The notes under the pieces: generated by a model
Databases searched by the model: none
What the model was told of the DNA's origin: nothing
What the model saw: the letters and a program-made list of their open reading frames with translations, nothing else
In this document: piece by piece, positions 1-8,810 of the stretch
Layout: each line of letters starts with the position of its first letter
Position numbering within the stretch: position 1 is the first letter of the stretch
Source of the DNA: Clostridium pasteurianum
Lineage (GTDB): Bacteria; Bacillota; Clostridia; Clostridiales; Clostridiaceae
Direction of reading: 5' to 3'
DNA: 64,000 nt
Assembly (NCBI RefSeq): GCF_001705235.1
Contig: NZ_MCGV01000001.1
Span: 2,046,001 to 2,110,000, forward strand
Position numbers and translations under genes: made by a program

Positions 1-189
1 AGTCTTAAGCTTAAAAAAATCTTCAGATAATGCACTTGAAGAAAACATAATTGTATAGATGTTATTTTCCATACAAACAGATATACAATCCACCACGTCT
101 TTCTCTGAAGAAAGTTTCCATGATTTAGAAACAAATTTAATATATTTAATATTATTTTTATTTACTACTCTATAATTCAAAACATTCAT
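1..189 (-). CDS. DUF4180 domain protein, partial (N-terminal 63 residues; runs off the left edge)
   Basis: An open frame starts with ATG at 189, behind an AGAGGAGA ribosome site, and stays open to base 1. The translation begins MNVLNYRVVNKNNIKYI and continues to LSEDFFKLKT. The LSEDFF-LKT stretch is typical of the small DUF4180 family, whose function is unknown. It lies just downstream of the HTH-like gene at 208-624 on the same strand, so the two are probably cotranscribed. The C-terminal half lies outside the window. The family call rests on motif memory only. Confidence 0.7.
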   Translation of the reverse strand, partial: MNVLNYRVVNKNNIKYIKFVSKSWKLSSEKDVVDCISVCMENNIYTIMFSSSALSEDFFKLKT

Positions 190-207
190 TCTCCTCTATA
201 AATTAAT

Positions 208-624
208 TTATTCCACAAGCATAGAAATAGAATTTAGCATTTCTTCAATAAATCTTATATTCCCCCATAATAAAATTCTTAACCTACTTTCTTTTTCATC
301 ATATTTCATATTAATTGTTGATTTTCTCATTTTAGGATCTTTACAATTCATTACTGCTACAAGCGTATTTGATATTCTAAAATATTCTTCTTTATCTACA
401 TCATTTATATCTACAACAGTAGATACATTTACTCTTTGATTTACGATTCCTTTAACTTTTCCAATACCAACATAATCAATATTTGGCTCCTCACTAATCT
501 TTTTACCATTTATATTAACATTACTTTTTTCCATAAAGGGACTTAAATCATGACTTGAAATTCTCCATTGCCTTCCAACTTTACTTGCTGCAAGCTTATC
601 TATTGTATAAAATTGATTCCCCAT
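208..624 (-). CDS. Excisionase-type HTH protein with the helix-turn-helix core apparently deleted
   Basis: The 138-residue product starts MGNQFYTIDK and runs directly into LAASKVGRQWRISSHDL. In MerR/excisionase-type HTH proteins these two segments normally flank about 20 residues containing the two DNA-binding helices (pattern: YTIDEVA, helix-turn-helix, GKLPASKVGRQWRI, DLEEF). Here the middle is missing and the frame is kept. The C-terminal part, residues about 35-138, is a small unrecognised domain. No clear ribosome site precedes the ATG. It is followed 18 bases later by the DUF4180 gene. It may still be expressed, but DNA binding by the usual fold is unlikely. Confidence 0.6.
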   Translation of the reverse strand: MGNQFYTIDKLAASKVGRQWRISSHDLSPFMEKSNVNINGKKISEEPNIDYVGIGKVKGIVNQRVNVSTVVDINDVDKEEYFRISNTLVAVMNCKDPKMRKSTINMKYDEKESRLRILLWGNIRFIEEMLNSISMLVE

Positions 625-711
625 AAAAATCTGCGCTTTATTGTATCTTTTTAGTAACCTAATTGGTATCTATTACTATTTATGAAGCATATCCATATCC
701 TACTTGTTAAT

Positions 712-746
712 AAAAAAGAGAATCCTCATCCTCTGAGACTTCTCTT
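712..746 (-). terminator. Rho-independent terminator after glgD
   Basis: The minus strand carries a 7-bp stem (AAGAGAA with TTCTCTT) that encloses a nested CTC/GAG stem and is followed by a T-run. It sits just downstream of the glgD stop, where the glgC-glgD transcript would end. Confidence 0.7.
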
Positions 747-769
747 TCTTTTATATTTATGAAATATTT

Positions 770-1915
770 TTATACGATTTTCCTATCAACAATATCATTT
801 GTTATATGACTATCCTTTTTAATAACAATTGGGTTATCGTCATCTCCAATTATTCGTACACCTTCATCCACAATTACATTCTTATCTAAAATAGCATTTT
901 TTATATATGCATTTTTCTTTATAATTACGCTTGCCATAATAATGGAATGCTCAATAACAGCAGCTTCAGAAATTTTACACCTTCTTGCTATTAATGAATC
1001 TACAACAGTTCCATCAACTATAGACCCTGATGCGAACTGACTATTATTGACAACCGAGTTTTGTGCATAATAAGTTGGAACTTCATTTGCTAATTTTGTA
1101 TATATTTTTTGATTTGAGTAGAGCAAAGAATTAAATTTGTTTGGTTGAAGCATGTCCATATTAGCCCGATAATACGATGGAATATCATAAATATTGCTTA
1201 AATAGCCTGTGTATTCATAACTCATGCAAGATTCATTACCTATTTTTCCCCTAAGAACTTTTATAATACTTTCTACTTTTTTATCATAATTTTCTAATAT
1301 CTCTATTAACCATTGCGTTCTTACGATAAAAATATCCATGCATAAGTTGTACTTTTCCATTGGTTCTAATTCATCCTTGGAATAATTACAAGTATAAATA
1401 TTCCCATCTGATTCTAAATTAATTAATAAATTATCATCAGAAATGTTTTCAGAAGTAACCCTTTTATAAACTACAGTCATATTATGATTGCTTTGCTTAT
1501 GAATTTTAATAATTGACTTCAAATCTATATTACATAACATTTTACTTCCCATAATTAAAGTAATTTCTGAACTTGATTTTTGTAAAAAGTCTATGACATG
1601 AGAAACAAAACATTGTCCGCATTCACCTTCATCATTCTTTTTATTAAAATGCATAATAAATTTATTTCTAAGAGAATCTAAGCCCCATTCCTTTCCTCCA
1701 TTAATATGATCAAACACTGACTGCATATCATCATGGTTCATCAAAAGAAATAGCGATTGACTGTTTGCATTTACGATATTGGATAGTTGAAAATCAAGCA
1801 AACGATATTTGCAATCAAATGGAAGTGTTGCTAGTGGACGATGAGCTATTAACTCATGTAAGTCTCCATAACAATTTACATTATCAATTATCGCACTTAC
1901 TCTATTAGTCTTCAT
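770..1915 (-). CDS. glgD: GlgD, regulatory-type subunit of glucose-1-phosphate adenylyltransferase
   Basis: The 381-residue protein has the nucleotidyltransferase fold of ADP-glucose pyrophosphorylase. However, the N-terminal GGxGxRL nucleotide loop is degenerate, reading [20 protein letters not shown], as is usual for GlgD of Firmicutes. The C-terminal third has the repeating hexapeptide pattern of a left-handed beta-helix (residues about 290-370). It overlaps the end of glgC by 11 bases, so the two are translationally coupled. In this family GlgC/GlgD form a hetero-oligomer that makes ADP-glucose for glycogen (granulose) synthesis. GlgD modulates GlgC and is poorly active alone. Confidence 0.92.
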   Translation of the reverse strand: MKTNRVSAIIDNVNCYGDLHELIAHRPLATLPFDCKYRLLDFQLSNIVNANSQSLFLLMNHDDMQSVFDHINGGKEWGLDSLRNKFIMHFNKKNDEGECGQCFVSHVIDFLQKSSSEITLIMGSKMLCNIDLKSIIKIHKQSNHNMTVVYKRVTSENISDDNLLINLESDGNIYTCNYSKDELEPMEKYNLCMDIFIVRTQWLIEILENYDKKVESIIKVLRGKIGNESCMSYEYTGYLSNIYDIPSYYRANMDMLQPNKFNSLLYSNQKIYTKLANEVPTYYAQNSVVNNSQFASGSIVDGTVVDSLIARRCKISEAAVIEHSIIMASVIIKKNAYIKNAILDKNVIVDEGVRIIGDDDNPIVIKKDSHITNDIVDRKIV

Positions 1916-3050
1916 TTGAAATCACTCCTATCACTTCTGAATAGCCAACAACAGATATTTCGTCTTCAGAATATACTGTTGCATTGTCACCTACCACAGC
2001 ATTTTCTCCAATGATTGCATTCTTAATGAAAACATTTTTACCAATCGTTGCACCAGGCATAATGACACTCTTTTCAATTTTGCTTCCTTCCTTAACACGT
2101 ACATCCGTAGAAAGAATTGTATCTTTAATTTCTCCCGCAACATAGCATCCATCCACAATTAATGAATTTTTAATAACTGCCGTTTTAGTGAAAAAATGTG
2201 GCGGAGAGATTGTATTTTTAGAATAAATTCTCCAATCATGATTACGCATGTCCAAATCATTTTCTGTATCAATGAATTCCATGTTAGCTTCCCAAAGAGA
2301 ATCAATTGTTCCAACATCTTTCCAATATCCATCAAAGCGAAAAGCATATACGTTTTCTCCCGAATCTAGATATGATGGAATTACATGTTTTCCAAAATCA
2401 ATCATCTGACCATCTTTAGAATAACTGTTAATTAAAACTGTTCGAAGCCTTTGCCAATTAAAAATATAAATTCCCATTGAAGCCAAATTATTTTTTGGTT
2501 CCTCTGGTTTTTCTTCAAATTCTATAATACGAGAATTTTCGTCAGTATTCATAATTCCAAAACGAGATGCTTCTTTAATTGGTACTTCAATAACTGCAAC
2601 AGTTAGAGACGCATTTTTCTCTTTGTGAAAATCTAACATTTCCTCATAATTCATTTTGTATATGTGATCCCCTGATAAAATCAAAATGTATTCCGGATTA
2701 ACTTGGTCAATATACGCAATATTCTGATATATTGCATGTGCAGTACCCTGAAACCACTTTTCTCCATCAGAACTAGAGAAGGGTTGCAAAATTGTCAAAC
2801 CAGAATCAATACCATCAAACCCCCAGCTAGAGCCATTTCCTAAGTGATTGTTTAAAGCTAATGGTTGATATTGCGTTACAACACCTACCTCTTTTATCCC
2901 AGAGTTTGTACAATTACTTAAAGTAAAATCTATAATTCGATATCTTCCTCCAAAAGGTACAGCTGGTTTTGCAATATGCTTAGTTAATGCACCTAAACGA
3001 GTTCCCTGACCACCAGCTAGTATCATAGCTAGCATTTCTGTTTTCTTCAT
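1905..3050 (-). CDS. glgC: GlgC, glucose-1-phosphate adenylyltransferase catalytic subunit
   Basis: It makes ADP-glucose from ATP and glucose-1-phosphate, the committed step of bacterial glycogen synthesis. The nucleotide loop [12 protein letters not shown] is intact and is followed by [26 protein letters not shown] and EEKPEEP are the usual substrate-site segments, and a beta-helix domain fills residues about 290-380. The open frame extends to 3164, but homology begins at the ATG at 3050 (381 residues, normal length). A GTG at 3074 has the better ribosome site (AAGGGGG, 5 bases upstream) and would add eight residues, so the true start could be either. It is first in the operon with glgD, behind a long leader. 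Confidence 0.93.
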   Translation of the reverse strand: MKKTEMLAMILAGGQGTRLGALTKHIAKPAVPFGGRYRIIDFTLSNCTNSGIKEVGVVTQYQPLALNNHLGNGSSWGFDGIDSGLTILQPFSSSDGEKWFQGTAHAIYQNIAYIDQVNPEYILILSGDHIYKMNYEEMLDFHKEKNASLTVAVIEVPIKEASRFGIMNTDENSRIIEFEEKPEEPKNNLASMGIYIFNWQRLRTVLINSYSKDGQMIDFGKHVIPSYLDSGENVYAFRFDGYWKDVGTIDSLWEANMEFIDTENDLDMRNHDWRIYSKNTISPPHFFTKTAVIKNSLIVDGCYVAGEIKDTILSTDVRVKEGSKIEKSVIMPGATIGKNVFIKNAIIGENAVVGDNATVYSEDEISVVGYSEVIGVISNED

Positions 3051-3255
3051 AATATTATTAGGTGAATAAATCACCTTTCCCCCTTCCACAAATCCTCTAT
3101 ATAAAAATAGTGCTTTCATTGATATTATTTCTATCAATAAATTCCATTCCTTGCCTACATACATTAATTGCTATAATTAACGCCGCTTCGACGCTTCTGC
3201 ATAAACTTCTTATAATATAAATTAAATTATTGCGAGATACAGCAATTTCAGTTTA

Positions 3256-3269
3256 AGTAAACGTTTACA
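3256..3269. promoter_or_regulatory. cre-like CcpA site 1 in the glgC leader
   Basis: AGTAAACGTTTACA matches the cre consensus TGWNANCGNTNWCA at 13 of 14 positions and contains a perfect GTAAACGTTTAC palindrome. It lies about 190-210 bases upstream of glgC and about 150 bases downstream of the predicted promoter. CcpA control of carbon storage is plausible; this is an inference from sequence match only. Confidence 0.6.
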
Positions 3270-3278
3270 AGAGGCATA

Positions 3279-3341
3279 TTATAATAAAAGCTCCCTGTTT
3301 TGTTTAACTAAACCTTCAAAAAATAACTTTTGACTAATCAT
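3279..3341 (-). CDS. 20-residue leader ORF in the glgC 5' region
   Basis: An ATG at 3341 follows a very strong AAAAGGAGGAATCAT ribosome site. It encodes MISQKLFFEGLVKQNRELLL before TAA at 3279. It lies between the two cre-like sites inside the predicted glgC leader. It may be a leader peptide, or the 5' remnant of a lost gene that used the same promoter. It resembles no family I can name. Translation is likely from the ribosome site alone; function is unknown. Confidence 0.35.
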   Translation of the reverse strand: MISQKLFFEGLVKQNRELLL

Positions 3342-3373
3342 ATGATTCCTCCTTTTTTATAAATTTCAGAATA

Positions 3374-3387
3374 AGTAAACGTATTCA
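3374..3387. promoter_or_regulatory. cre-like CcpA site 2, close to the glgC promoter
   Basis: AGTAAACGTATTCA matches the cre consensus at 12 of 14 positions and shares the longer flank TAAGTAAACGT with site 1. It would sit about 30-45 bases downstream of the predicted start of transcription, a position where CcpA usually represses by roadblock. Confidence 0.5.
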
Positions 3388-3423
3388 AAAACTGTAACAA
3401 ATACTTATTTTGTTTATACTTAT

Positions 3424-3452
3424 ATGATATCTAAATTAGATGTAATTGTCAA
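3424..3452 (-). promoter_or_regulatory. Sigma-A-type promoter for the glgC leader
   Basis: The minus strand reads TTGACA (3452-3447), a 17-base spacer, then TATCAT (3429-3424). This is the best promoter match between the lipoprotein gene and glgC. It implies an untranslated leader of roughly 340-365 bases containing both cre-like sites and the short ORF. Apart from these and the terminator at 3491-3539, I see nothing coding in 3165-3596. Confidence 0.6.
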
Positions 3453-3490
3453 TGTTTTGTGGGCTCAAATGGCAAATCAAACATACATAT

Positions 3491-3539
3491 AAAAAACACA
3501 ATCGCCTGTAAATAACTCTGTTAAGGTCACCTTACAAGC
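3491..3539 (-). terminator. Probable terminator after the lipoprotein gene
   Basis: On the minus strand GCTTGTAA pairs with TTACAGGC (one G-U pair). An inner AAGGT-ACCTT dyad lies between them, and TTTTTT follows after a short spacer. It lies 58 bases downstream of the lipoprotein stop. Confidence 0.45.
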
Positions 3540-3596
3540 AATCGTAGGAATGCATAGTAGTGACGAGGAACACTTTAACTTAACTATTTTATATTA

Positions 3597-4217
3597 TTAC
3601 TTAACAAATGAACAAAAAATGGATAAACTTTTAGGCAATAATTTGAGATGACTACTTATTAATCCCCCACAAAGAGCATCCATAAGCGGACCATCCATTT
3701 TGATTTTCCATACTCCATTCGTTTTGTGTAGTTTGATTTTTAAGTCAGTTGTAACCATTTTTTTGCTATCAGTATTTTTGATTGCCTCAATTAGTGGATC
3801 ATCCGAATCTTTGTAACGCAGTATATCATTATCTACATTTGACAAATCTCGGTTGATAACTTTTACTTGAGCTGTTGCCGAATCTTTATTTTCATTTACT
3901 TCCCCTATTTTATAAGAAAGATTAGCAAAAATACTCTTTGTATATTTTTTCTCTTTTTCATTTAAATTATTTCCAAAAAGTTTATTGTCCTTATATACAA
4001 AAGCACCATGTCGTCCTTCATCATATTGAACAAGTTGATTAAATTGCTTTGAATTTGCATTTTTCAGTGACTCAAAGGCAATTTTTATAGTTTGCTTAGG
4101 AGTTGCTGCTACTAACAAATTGTTTGTTTTATTATTAGCATCTGATGAATTTCCACAAGCTGATAATGAAATTATAAATACAAAGGCAATTAATAAAAGG
4201 AAAAACTTTTTTTTCAA
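3597..4217 (-). CDS. Secreted lipoprotein, DUF4878/NTF2-like type
   Basis: The 206-residue product has a lipoprotein signal peptide: MKKK, a hydrophobic core, then the lipobox LSAC with the modified Cys near residue 21. After a short linker, residues about 40-180 form a single domain with PKQTIKIAFESLKNAN near its start and TNGVWKIKM near its end. This is the layout of small lipoproteins with a DUF4878 or NTF2-like fold. The last 25 residues look unlike the family and may result from a late frame change. The gene follows an XRE regulator with only one base between them. No molecular function is known for such proteins. Confidence 0.65.
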   Translation of the reverse strand: MKKKFFLLLIAFVFIISLSACGNSSDANNKTNNLLVAATPKQTIKIAFESLKNANSKQFNQLVQYDEGRHGAFVYKDNKLFGNNLNEKEKKYTKSIFANLSYKIGEVNENKDSATAQVKVINRDLSNVDNDILRYKDSDDPLIEAIKNTDSKKMVTTDLKIKLHKTNGVWKIKMDGPLMDALCGGLISSHLKLLPKSLSIFCSFVK

Positions 4218-4218
4218 T

Positions 4219-4581
4219 TTAATGGCCTCCTAAAAATGTTTTTAGTAAAAGAGTAAGGCTAAAAAGGAACAGAACCGCTATAGCGGAAATACCTGCAATA
4301 AGCAAAAGTTTGGTAACCATTTTTTTTAGCATATGATCACCGCTATTTTTTTTAGGGTTAATTTCTATTGGCTCATTTATGGGCTCCACACCTTTTAATA
4401 AATAGTCGGTACTTACATTGTAAACTTCGCTTAATTTAATGATATTATCAATATCCGGATTACCCTGGTTACTCTCCCATTTTGATATTGCTTGCCTTGT
4501 TACTCCTAACTTTTCTGCTAACTGTTCTTGTGAATAGCCTCCCTGCTTTCTTAATTTCTGTAATCTTTCAGACATACCCAC
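4219..4581 (-). CDS. XRE-family regulator with C-terminal membrane helix
   Basis: This 120-residue protein has a classic HTH_3 domain at residues 3-57 (LRKQGGYSQEQLAEKLGVTR, then QAISKWESNQGNPD). A hydrophobic helix at about 88-115 would tether it to the membrane. A GTG start at 4581 is chosen because a GGGGGG run lies 8 bases upstream; an ATG two codons later is also possible. The lipoprotein gene follows after one base, so the two form an operon. A membrane-bound repressor paired with a surface lipoprotein suggests envelope-linked control of the pair (inference). Confidence 0.8.
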   Translation of the reverse strand: MGMSERLQKLRKQGGYSQEQLAEKLGVTRQAISKWESNQGNPDIDNIIKLSEVYNVSTDYLLKGVEPINEPIEINPKKNSGDHMLKKMVTKLLLIAGISAIAVLFLFSLTLLLKTFLGGH

Positions 4582-4668
4582 TAACTCGCCCCCCTCTTAT
4601 TGGATTATATAGAAAATCATAAGTTGCAGTCTACCAAAAAGTGCTGAAAATTTGTCAACTAAGCGTTG

Positions 4669-5163
4669 CTATTTGCTTTTTTTACTGTATACATACAGTG
4701 CCATACTATAATTATTTTTTAATTTTTTCTCGCCTGTACATATAAAACCTTCATTTTCATATAGCATTCTCAATTTATTCCTTTTTGAATTACAATCTAA
4801 TCTTAGAAAATTAATACCATTTTTTGATAATAAATTTTGGGCAAATTTTATAAGTTCTTTTGAAACACCTTTACCTGCGACCTCCCTCTTAACAGCTAAT
4901 TTATGTAAATAAAGTGACTTTCCCTTTGGAATTTCAGCCCAATACTTCGTGTCTAAATCAGTTATAGCCATACATCCTACAGGCACACCATCCTGATAAT
5001 CAATATAAAAATCATTAATCTGATAATCTTTTGATAGAGAACTCCATTTTATACTATCTTCGTTCCATTGATTCTGTAATTTATTTTTTTCCATCCACAT
5101 TACTGCATCCAATAATATTTCCTCAATCACTAAAGTATCATGTTCTTCTGCCTGCTTTATCAT
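4669..5163 (-). CDS. GNAT-family N-acetyltransferase
   Basis: The 164-residue product has a GNAT fold. LYLHKLAVKREVAGKGVSKE is the beta4 and acetyl-CoA pyrophosphate-binding loop (R/Q-x-x-G-x-G/A type). LRLDCNSKRNKLRMLYENEG is the beta5-alpha4 segment that ends in the usual YE.EGF motif. The ATG at 5163 is preferred over an upstream ATG at 5202 because a GGGGGG run lies 8 bases before it and the domain begins there. The substrate cannot be told. It stands alone between terminator-like hairpins. Confidence 0.82.
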   Translation of the reverse strand: MIKQAEEHDTLVIEEILLDAVMWMEKNKLQNQWNEDSIKWSSLSKDYQINDFYIDYQDGVPVGCMAITDLDTKYWAEIPKGKSLYLHKLAVKREVAGKGVSKELIKFAQNLLSKNGINFLRLDCNSKRNKLRMLYENEGFICTGEKKLKNNYSMALYVYSKKSK

Positions 5164-5273
5164 AGATAATCCCCCCAAAATTACCATTTGTCTATTATTC
5201 AATTTTTTTCCTGATTTTATTATAACATGTTTTATAAATGTTCTATTACTTACGATACGGTATTTTAGGCTAT

Positions 5274-5312
5274 AAAAACAGCCTTAGGCAGATCATGTAA
5301 GTACCTAAGGCT
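5274..5312 (-). terminator. Terminator after the LRR surface protein; copy 1 of an intergenic hairpin repeat
   Basis: A perfect 9-bp stem (AGCCTTAGG with CCTAAGGCT) is followed on the minus strand by a TTTTT stretch, 19 bases after the surface-protein stop. A similar hairpin recurs at 10336-10370 (see findings). Confidence 0.75.
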
Positions 5313-5330
5313 ATGAACATTATTGAATAT

Positions 5331-8300
5331 TTATTGAATTTTAACAAACACTATTTTATTAGTATATCCACTATAAACTTTTATGCCATCAACAATTTTA
5401 TATGATCTTATTCTATAATAATAAGTTTTACCCTCAGTAAGTGCTGTATCAGTATAACTTGTCTCTGTTAATGTAGCTATATAAGTATATGCACTTGCGT
5501 TTGATGAAGCTCTCCATACTTCATACCCACTTACTCCAGTTACTTTGTTCCAATTTATCTTAGCACTTGTTGCTGATGGCTTTGATTTTGTTATTGTAAT
5601 TGGTGCTACCGGATTTTGAGCCCATTTTGCATATAACGTTGTATCCTTAGTAACTTTGTCTATTGTAAAATCCCACCTTGTAACAAAAGTTGACTCCTTA
5701 TACCATGCTAGGAACGTATATCCTACTCTTGTTGGATTTGCTGGTGCAGACACTAAATCATTATAAGGCACTACTTTATTAGCTACAGTAGTTCCACCAT
5801 TACTATTAAACATTACCGTGTAGGTTGCAATCACATTAACCGTAAATGTTGCTACTTTTCCATTATAGTTCACTGTTATTGTCTGTGTTCCTGCTTGATT
5901 TGCATTGTAGCCACTCACCATTTCTGATGTTACATTTACTATTTCAGTTGTTCCATCATTGTATGTTGCTACGATCTTAGCTCCTGTTACATCTAAACTT
6001 TGCCCTTGTATATAACTTGTTTTTGTTGGTGGAGTATTCATTGTGACATTGGTTAACGCTTTCGCTACCACATTAACCGTAAATGTTGCTACTTTTCCAT
6101 TGTAGTTCACTGTTATTGTCTGTGTTCCTGCTTGATTTGCATTGTAGCCGCTCACCATTTCTGGTGTTACATTTACTGTTTCATTTGTTCCGTCATTGTA
6201 TGCTGCTATGATCTTAGCTCCTGTTAAATCTAAACTTTGTCCTTGAATATAACTTGTTTTTGTTGGTGGTGTATTCATTGTGATATTGGTTAACGCTTTT
6301 GCTATCACATCAACCGTAAATGTTGTTATCTTTCCATTGTAGTTCACTGTTATTGTCTGCGTTCCTGCCTGATTTGCATTGTAGCCACTTACCATTTCTG
6401 GTGTTACATTTACTGTTTCATTTGTTCCGTCATTGTATGCTGCTACGATCTTAGCTCCTGTTACATCTAGTCCTTGTCCTTGAATATAACTTGTTTTTGT
6501 TGGTGGGGTATTCATTGTGATATTGGTTAATGCTTTTGCTATCACATTAACCGTAAATGTTGCTACTTTTCCATTGTAGTTCACTGTTACTATTTGTGTA
6601 CCTACTTGATTTGCATTGTAACCACTCACCATTCCTGATGTTACATTTACTGTTTCATTTGTTCCGTCATTGTATGCTGCTACTATCTTAGCTCCTGTTA
6701 CATCTAAACTTTGCCCTTGGATATAACTTGTTTTTGTTGGTGAAGTATTCATTGTGATATTGGTTAATACTTTCGCTATCACATCAACCGTAAATGTTGC
6801 TACTTTTCCATTGTAGTTCACTGTTATTGTCTGTATACCTGCTTGATTTGCATTGTACCCACTCACCATTTCTGGTGTTACATTTACTGTTTCATTTGTT
6901 CCGTCATTGTATGCTGCTACAATCTTAGCTCCTGTTACATCTAAACTTTGCCCTTGGATATAACTCGTTTTTGTTGGTGAGGTATTCATTGTGATATTTG
7001 TTACAACCCTGTCTATCCATTTTGCAAACAACGTTACATTATCAGTTACTCTATCATTTGTAAAATCCCATAAAGTATTGAAGCTTATGTCCTTATACCA
7101 ACCACCAAATATATATCCTGCCTTTATAGGTGATATTGGTTCTGATATTAAAGCATTATTATCTACTTGAACGCTCCCTACAGTACTTCCACCTTCAGAA
7201 TTAAATGTTGCTGTATATTTTACTGCCAGTAGCTCCTCAAACGCAATAGAGTTACTACCTGCATATACCTGTGCGTAAGAACCTCCAAAGCCCTTCATTA
7301 TAAAAGCCGGATTACAACTATCGAAGGTTAAAAAGCCAATATTAGTAACACTCTGTGGAATAGTTATTTCTGTTAAAGATGTACAATAATAAAATGCATA
7401 ATCTCCTATACTTGTAACACTATCTGGGATTATTATATTTGTAAAAGCATAACAATGAGCAAATGCATTAAAGTCTATGATTTTAACAGTGTTTGGAATC
7501 GTAACATTTGAAAGGACTTTACACATAATGAAAGCTCGATAACCAATTCTCGTCACGCCTTCAGGAATCACTATATTTGCAAGTGCTGTACAATTTTCAA
7601 AAGCACTATTTCCGATATTTGTAAGATTGCTTGGAAGCGTAACTCCTGTAAGAGAGAAGCAATTGTAGAATATAAAACTGCCCGTATCCGTAAGATTATT
7701 TGACAATTTTACATTTGATAAAAGTTGGCAATTATAAAACAAATAGTTTCCTATACTTGTTACGGTATCAGGCATTACAGCAGATGTAAGAGCCTTACAA
7801 TCCTTAAAGGCACCTTCGCCAATGTATGTGACACCACTAGGAATTGTTATATTCGTAAGGGAAATACACTCGAAAAACGCATAAGTTCCAATACTCGTTA
7901 CGCTGCTTGGTATTGTTATACTCGAAAATGCTTTGCAATCCTGAAAAGTAGAATTTCCTATACTACTAAGGTTAGTTGGAAGAGTTATATTGGGAAGAGA
8001 CATACAATATGCAAAAGCACTGTCTCCGATGCTCGTTACACTATTTGGTATTGATATACTTACGAGGGACGAACAATAATAAAACGCAAAACCACCTATA
8101 CTTGTAACAGTATCTGGAATTGTTACACTGGTTAAGGTCTGATATTTAGTAGTATTATTTCCATTAAACGCATTATTTGCTATACTCGTAACCGTATGAC
8201 CATCTATGGAACTTGGTATCGTAATATTTGTATCACTACCATTGTACCCTGTTATTGAATAGTTTACCCCATCATCAGACTGCCACGTAAAACCATTTGC

Positions 8301-8405
8301 ATCTACACCTGATGTAACTGCAACAGCAGTTATACTATTAACGTTTACAAATAAGCTTATCAAAATGATCAGCAAGGACATAAATTTGGTTTTTCTTTTT
8401 TTCAT
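5331..8405 (-). CDS. Large secreted BspA-type LRR protein with Ig-like repeats and a fibronectin type III domain
   Basis: The 1024-residue protein has a signal peptide at residues 1-30. About 13 leucine-rich repeats of the BspA (LRR_5) type follow at residues 60-385, each near 23 residues with pattern TSIGxxAFxxCxSLxxITIP. A Listeria-Bacteroides repeat (GGWYKD to LFAKW) ends near 465. Next come five 79-residue bacterial Ig-like (Big_3) repeats at about 466-860, a second Listeria-Bacteroides repeat (to LYAKW) near 930, and a C-terminal fibronectin type III domain. I see no LPxTG, choline-binding or SLH anchor, so it may be released or held by an unrecognised means. The ribosome site is GGAGAAAAG. 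Such proteins usually act in adhesion or protein binding; the ligand is unknown. Confidence 0.88.
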   Translation of the reverse strand: MKKRKTKFMSLLIILISLFVNVNSITAVAVTSGVDANGFTWQSDDGVNYSITGYNGSDTNITIPSSIDGHTVTSIANNAFNGNNTTKYQTLTSVTIPDTVTSIGGFAFYYCSSLVSISIPNSVTSIGDSAFAYCMSLPNITLPTNLSSIGNSTFQDCKAFSSITIPSSVTSIGTYAFFECISLTNITIPSGVTYIGEGAFKDCKALTSAVMPDTVTSIGNYLFYNCQLLSNVKLSNNLTDTGSFIFYNCFSLTGVTLPSNLTNIGNSAFENCTALANIVIPEGVTRIGYRAFIMCKVLSNVTIPNTVKIIDFNAFAHCYAFTNIIIPDSVTSIGDYAFYYCTSLTEITIPQSVTNIGFLTFDSCNPAFIMKGFGGSYAQVYAGSNSIAFEELLAVKYTATFNSEGGSTVGSVQVDNNALISEPISPIKAGYIFGGWYKDISFNTLWDFTNDRVTDNVTLFAKWIDRVVTNITMNTSPTKTSYIQGQSLDVTGAKIVAAYNDGTNETVNVTPEMVSGYNANQAGIQTITVNYNGKVATFTVDVIAKVLTNITMNTSPTKTSYIQGQSLDVTGAKIVAAYNDGTNETVNVTSGMVSGYNANQVGTQIVTVNYNGKVATFTVNVIAKALTNITMNTPPTKTSYIQGQGLDVTGAKIVAAYNDGTNETVNVTPEMVSGYNANQAGTQTITVNYNGKITTFTVDVIAKALTNITMNTPPTKTSYIQGQSLDLTGAKIIAAYNDGTNETVNVTPEMVSGYNANQAGTQTITVNYNGKVATFTVNVVAKALTNVTMNTPPTKTSYIQGQSLDVTGAKIVATYNDGTTEIVNVTSEMVSGYNANQAGTQTITVNYNGKVATFTVNVIATYTVMFNSNGGTTVANKVVPYNDLVSAPANPTRVGYTFLAWYKESTFVTRWDFTIDKVTKDTTLYAKWAQNPVAPITITKSKPSATSAKINWNKVTGVSGYEVWRASSNASAYTYIATLTETSYTDTALTEGKTYYYRIRSYKIVDGIKVYSGYTNKIVFVKIQ
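5826..7010 (-). repeat. Five tandem 237-bp coding repeats (Big_3 modules)
   Basis: The bases encoding the five Ig-like modules repeat every 237 bases and are nearly identical. For example, the segments coding TKTSYIQGQ and NVTPEMVSGYNANQ recur in each unit. The close identity points to recent amplification or gene conversion. Copy number is likely to vary between strains and may collapse in short-read assemblies. Confidence 0.9.
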
Positions 8406-8596
8406 CTCTTTTCTCCTATAGAATAAATTTATTTTTTTATTGTAAATAAAACTATACTATTATAATTTTCGTATTCTTCTTTTATTTTCTTTACTCGCTT
8501 TTTACTACCAATAAATAGAATTTATTAAAAATAATTATAATAATTAGAATAAAATATTACACAGGAAAGTCATTACATACACCAAAGCAAATTTTA

Positions 8597-8636
8597 AAAA
8601 ATCAACCACTGGATTAATTTTAGTGGTTGATTTTTT
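8597..8636. terminator. Bidirectional terminator hairpin
   Basis: A 14-bp stem (AAAAATCAACCACT with AGTGGTTGATTTTT) encloses an 11-base loop, with an A-run on one side and a T-run on the other. It works in either direction and separates the LRR gene promoter region from the decayed TetR fragment. The rest of 8406-8663 holds only the LRR gene ribosome site and AT-rich upstream DNA. Confidence 0.8.
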
Positions 8637-8663
8637 ATGATATAAATATTAATGTATCAAACT

Positions 8664-8810
8664 TTATTTATATATTTTGCTCAGATAATTGAATATTGAT
8701 ATAACATCTTTTATAGCTTCTGACATTTCTTCTGGTGATTTCTTAGCATTGTCATTCAGCCACAGAACAATGATATGCATAAAACCTCCTGTGCTGAATG
8801 TTAACGCATA
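8664..8810 (-). pseudogene. Remnant of a TetR-family regulator (C-terminal end only)
   Basis: In the minus frame ending with TAA at 8664, the sequence reads TFSTGGFMHIIVLWL, then KKSPEEMSEAIKDVI. This is the last part of the TetR C-terminal domain found in many clostridial regulators (GGxxxIIxxWLxxGxxxSPEEM). A stop codon at 8811-8813 closes the frame upstream, so no HTH domain remains. It abuts the equally truncated HXXEE fragment on the other strand, which suggests that one deletion removed both 5' ends. Confidence 0.7.

Noticed and set aside
5826-7010. CRISPR-like repeat array
   Set aside because: The period is 237 bases, repeats are coding in one frame, and they encode Ig-like domains. 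There are no short repeats with unique spacers.
7725-8054. Plus-strand ORF of 109 residues inside the LRR gene
   Set aside because: It is a shadow of the repetitive LRR coding strand, with no ribosome site and no protein-like features.
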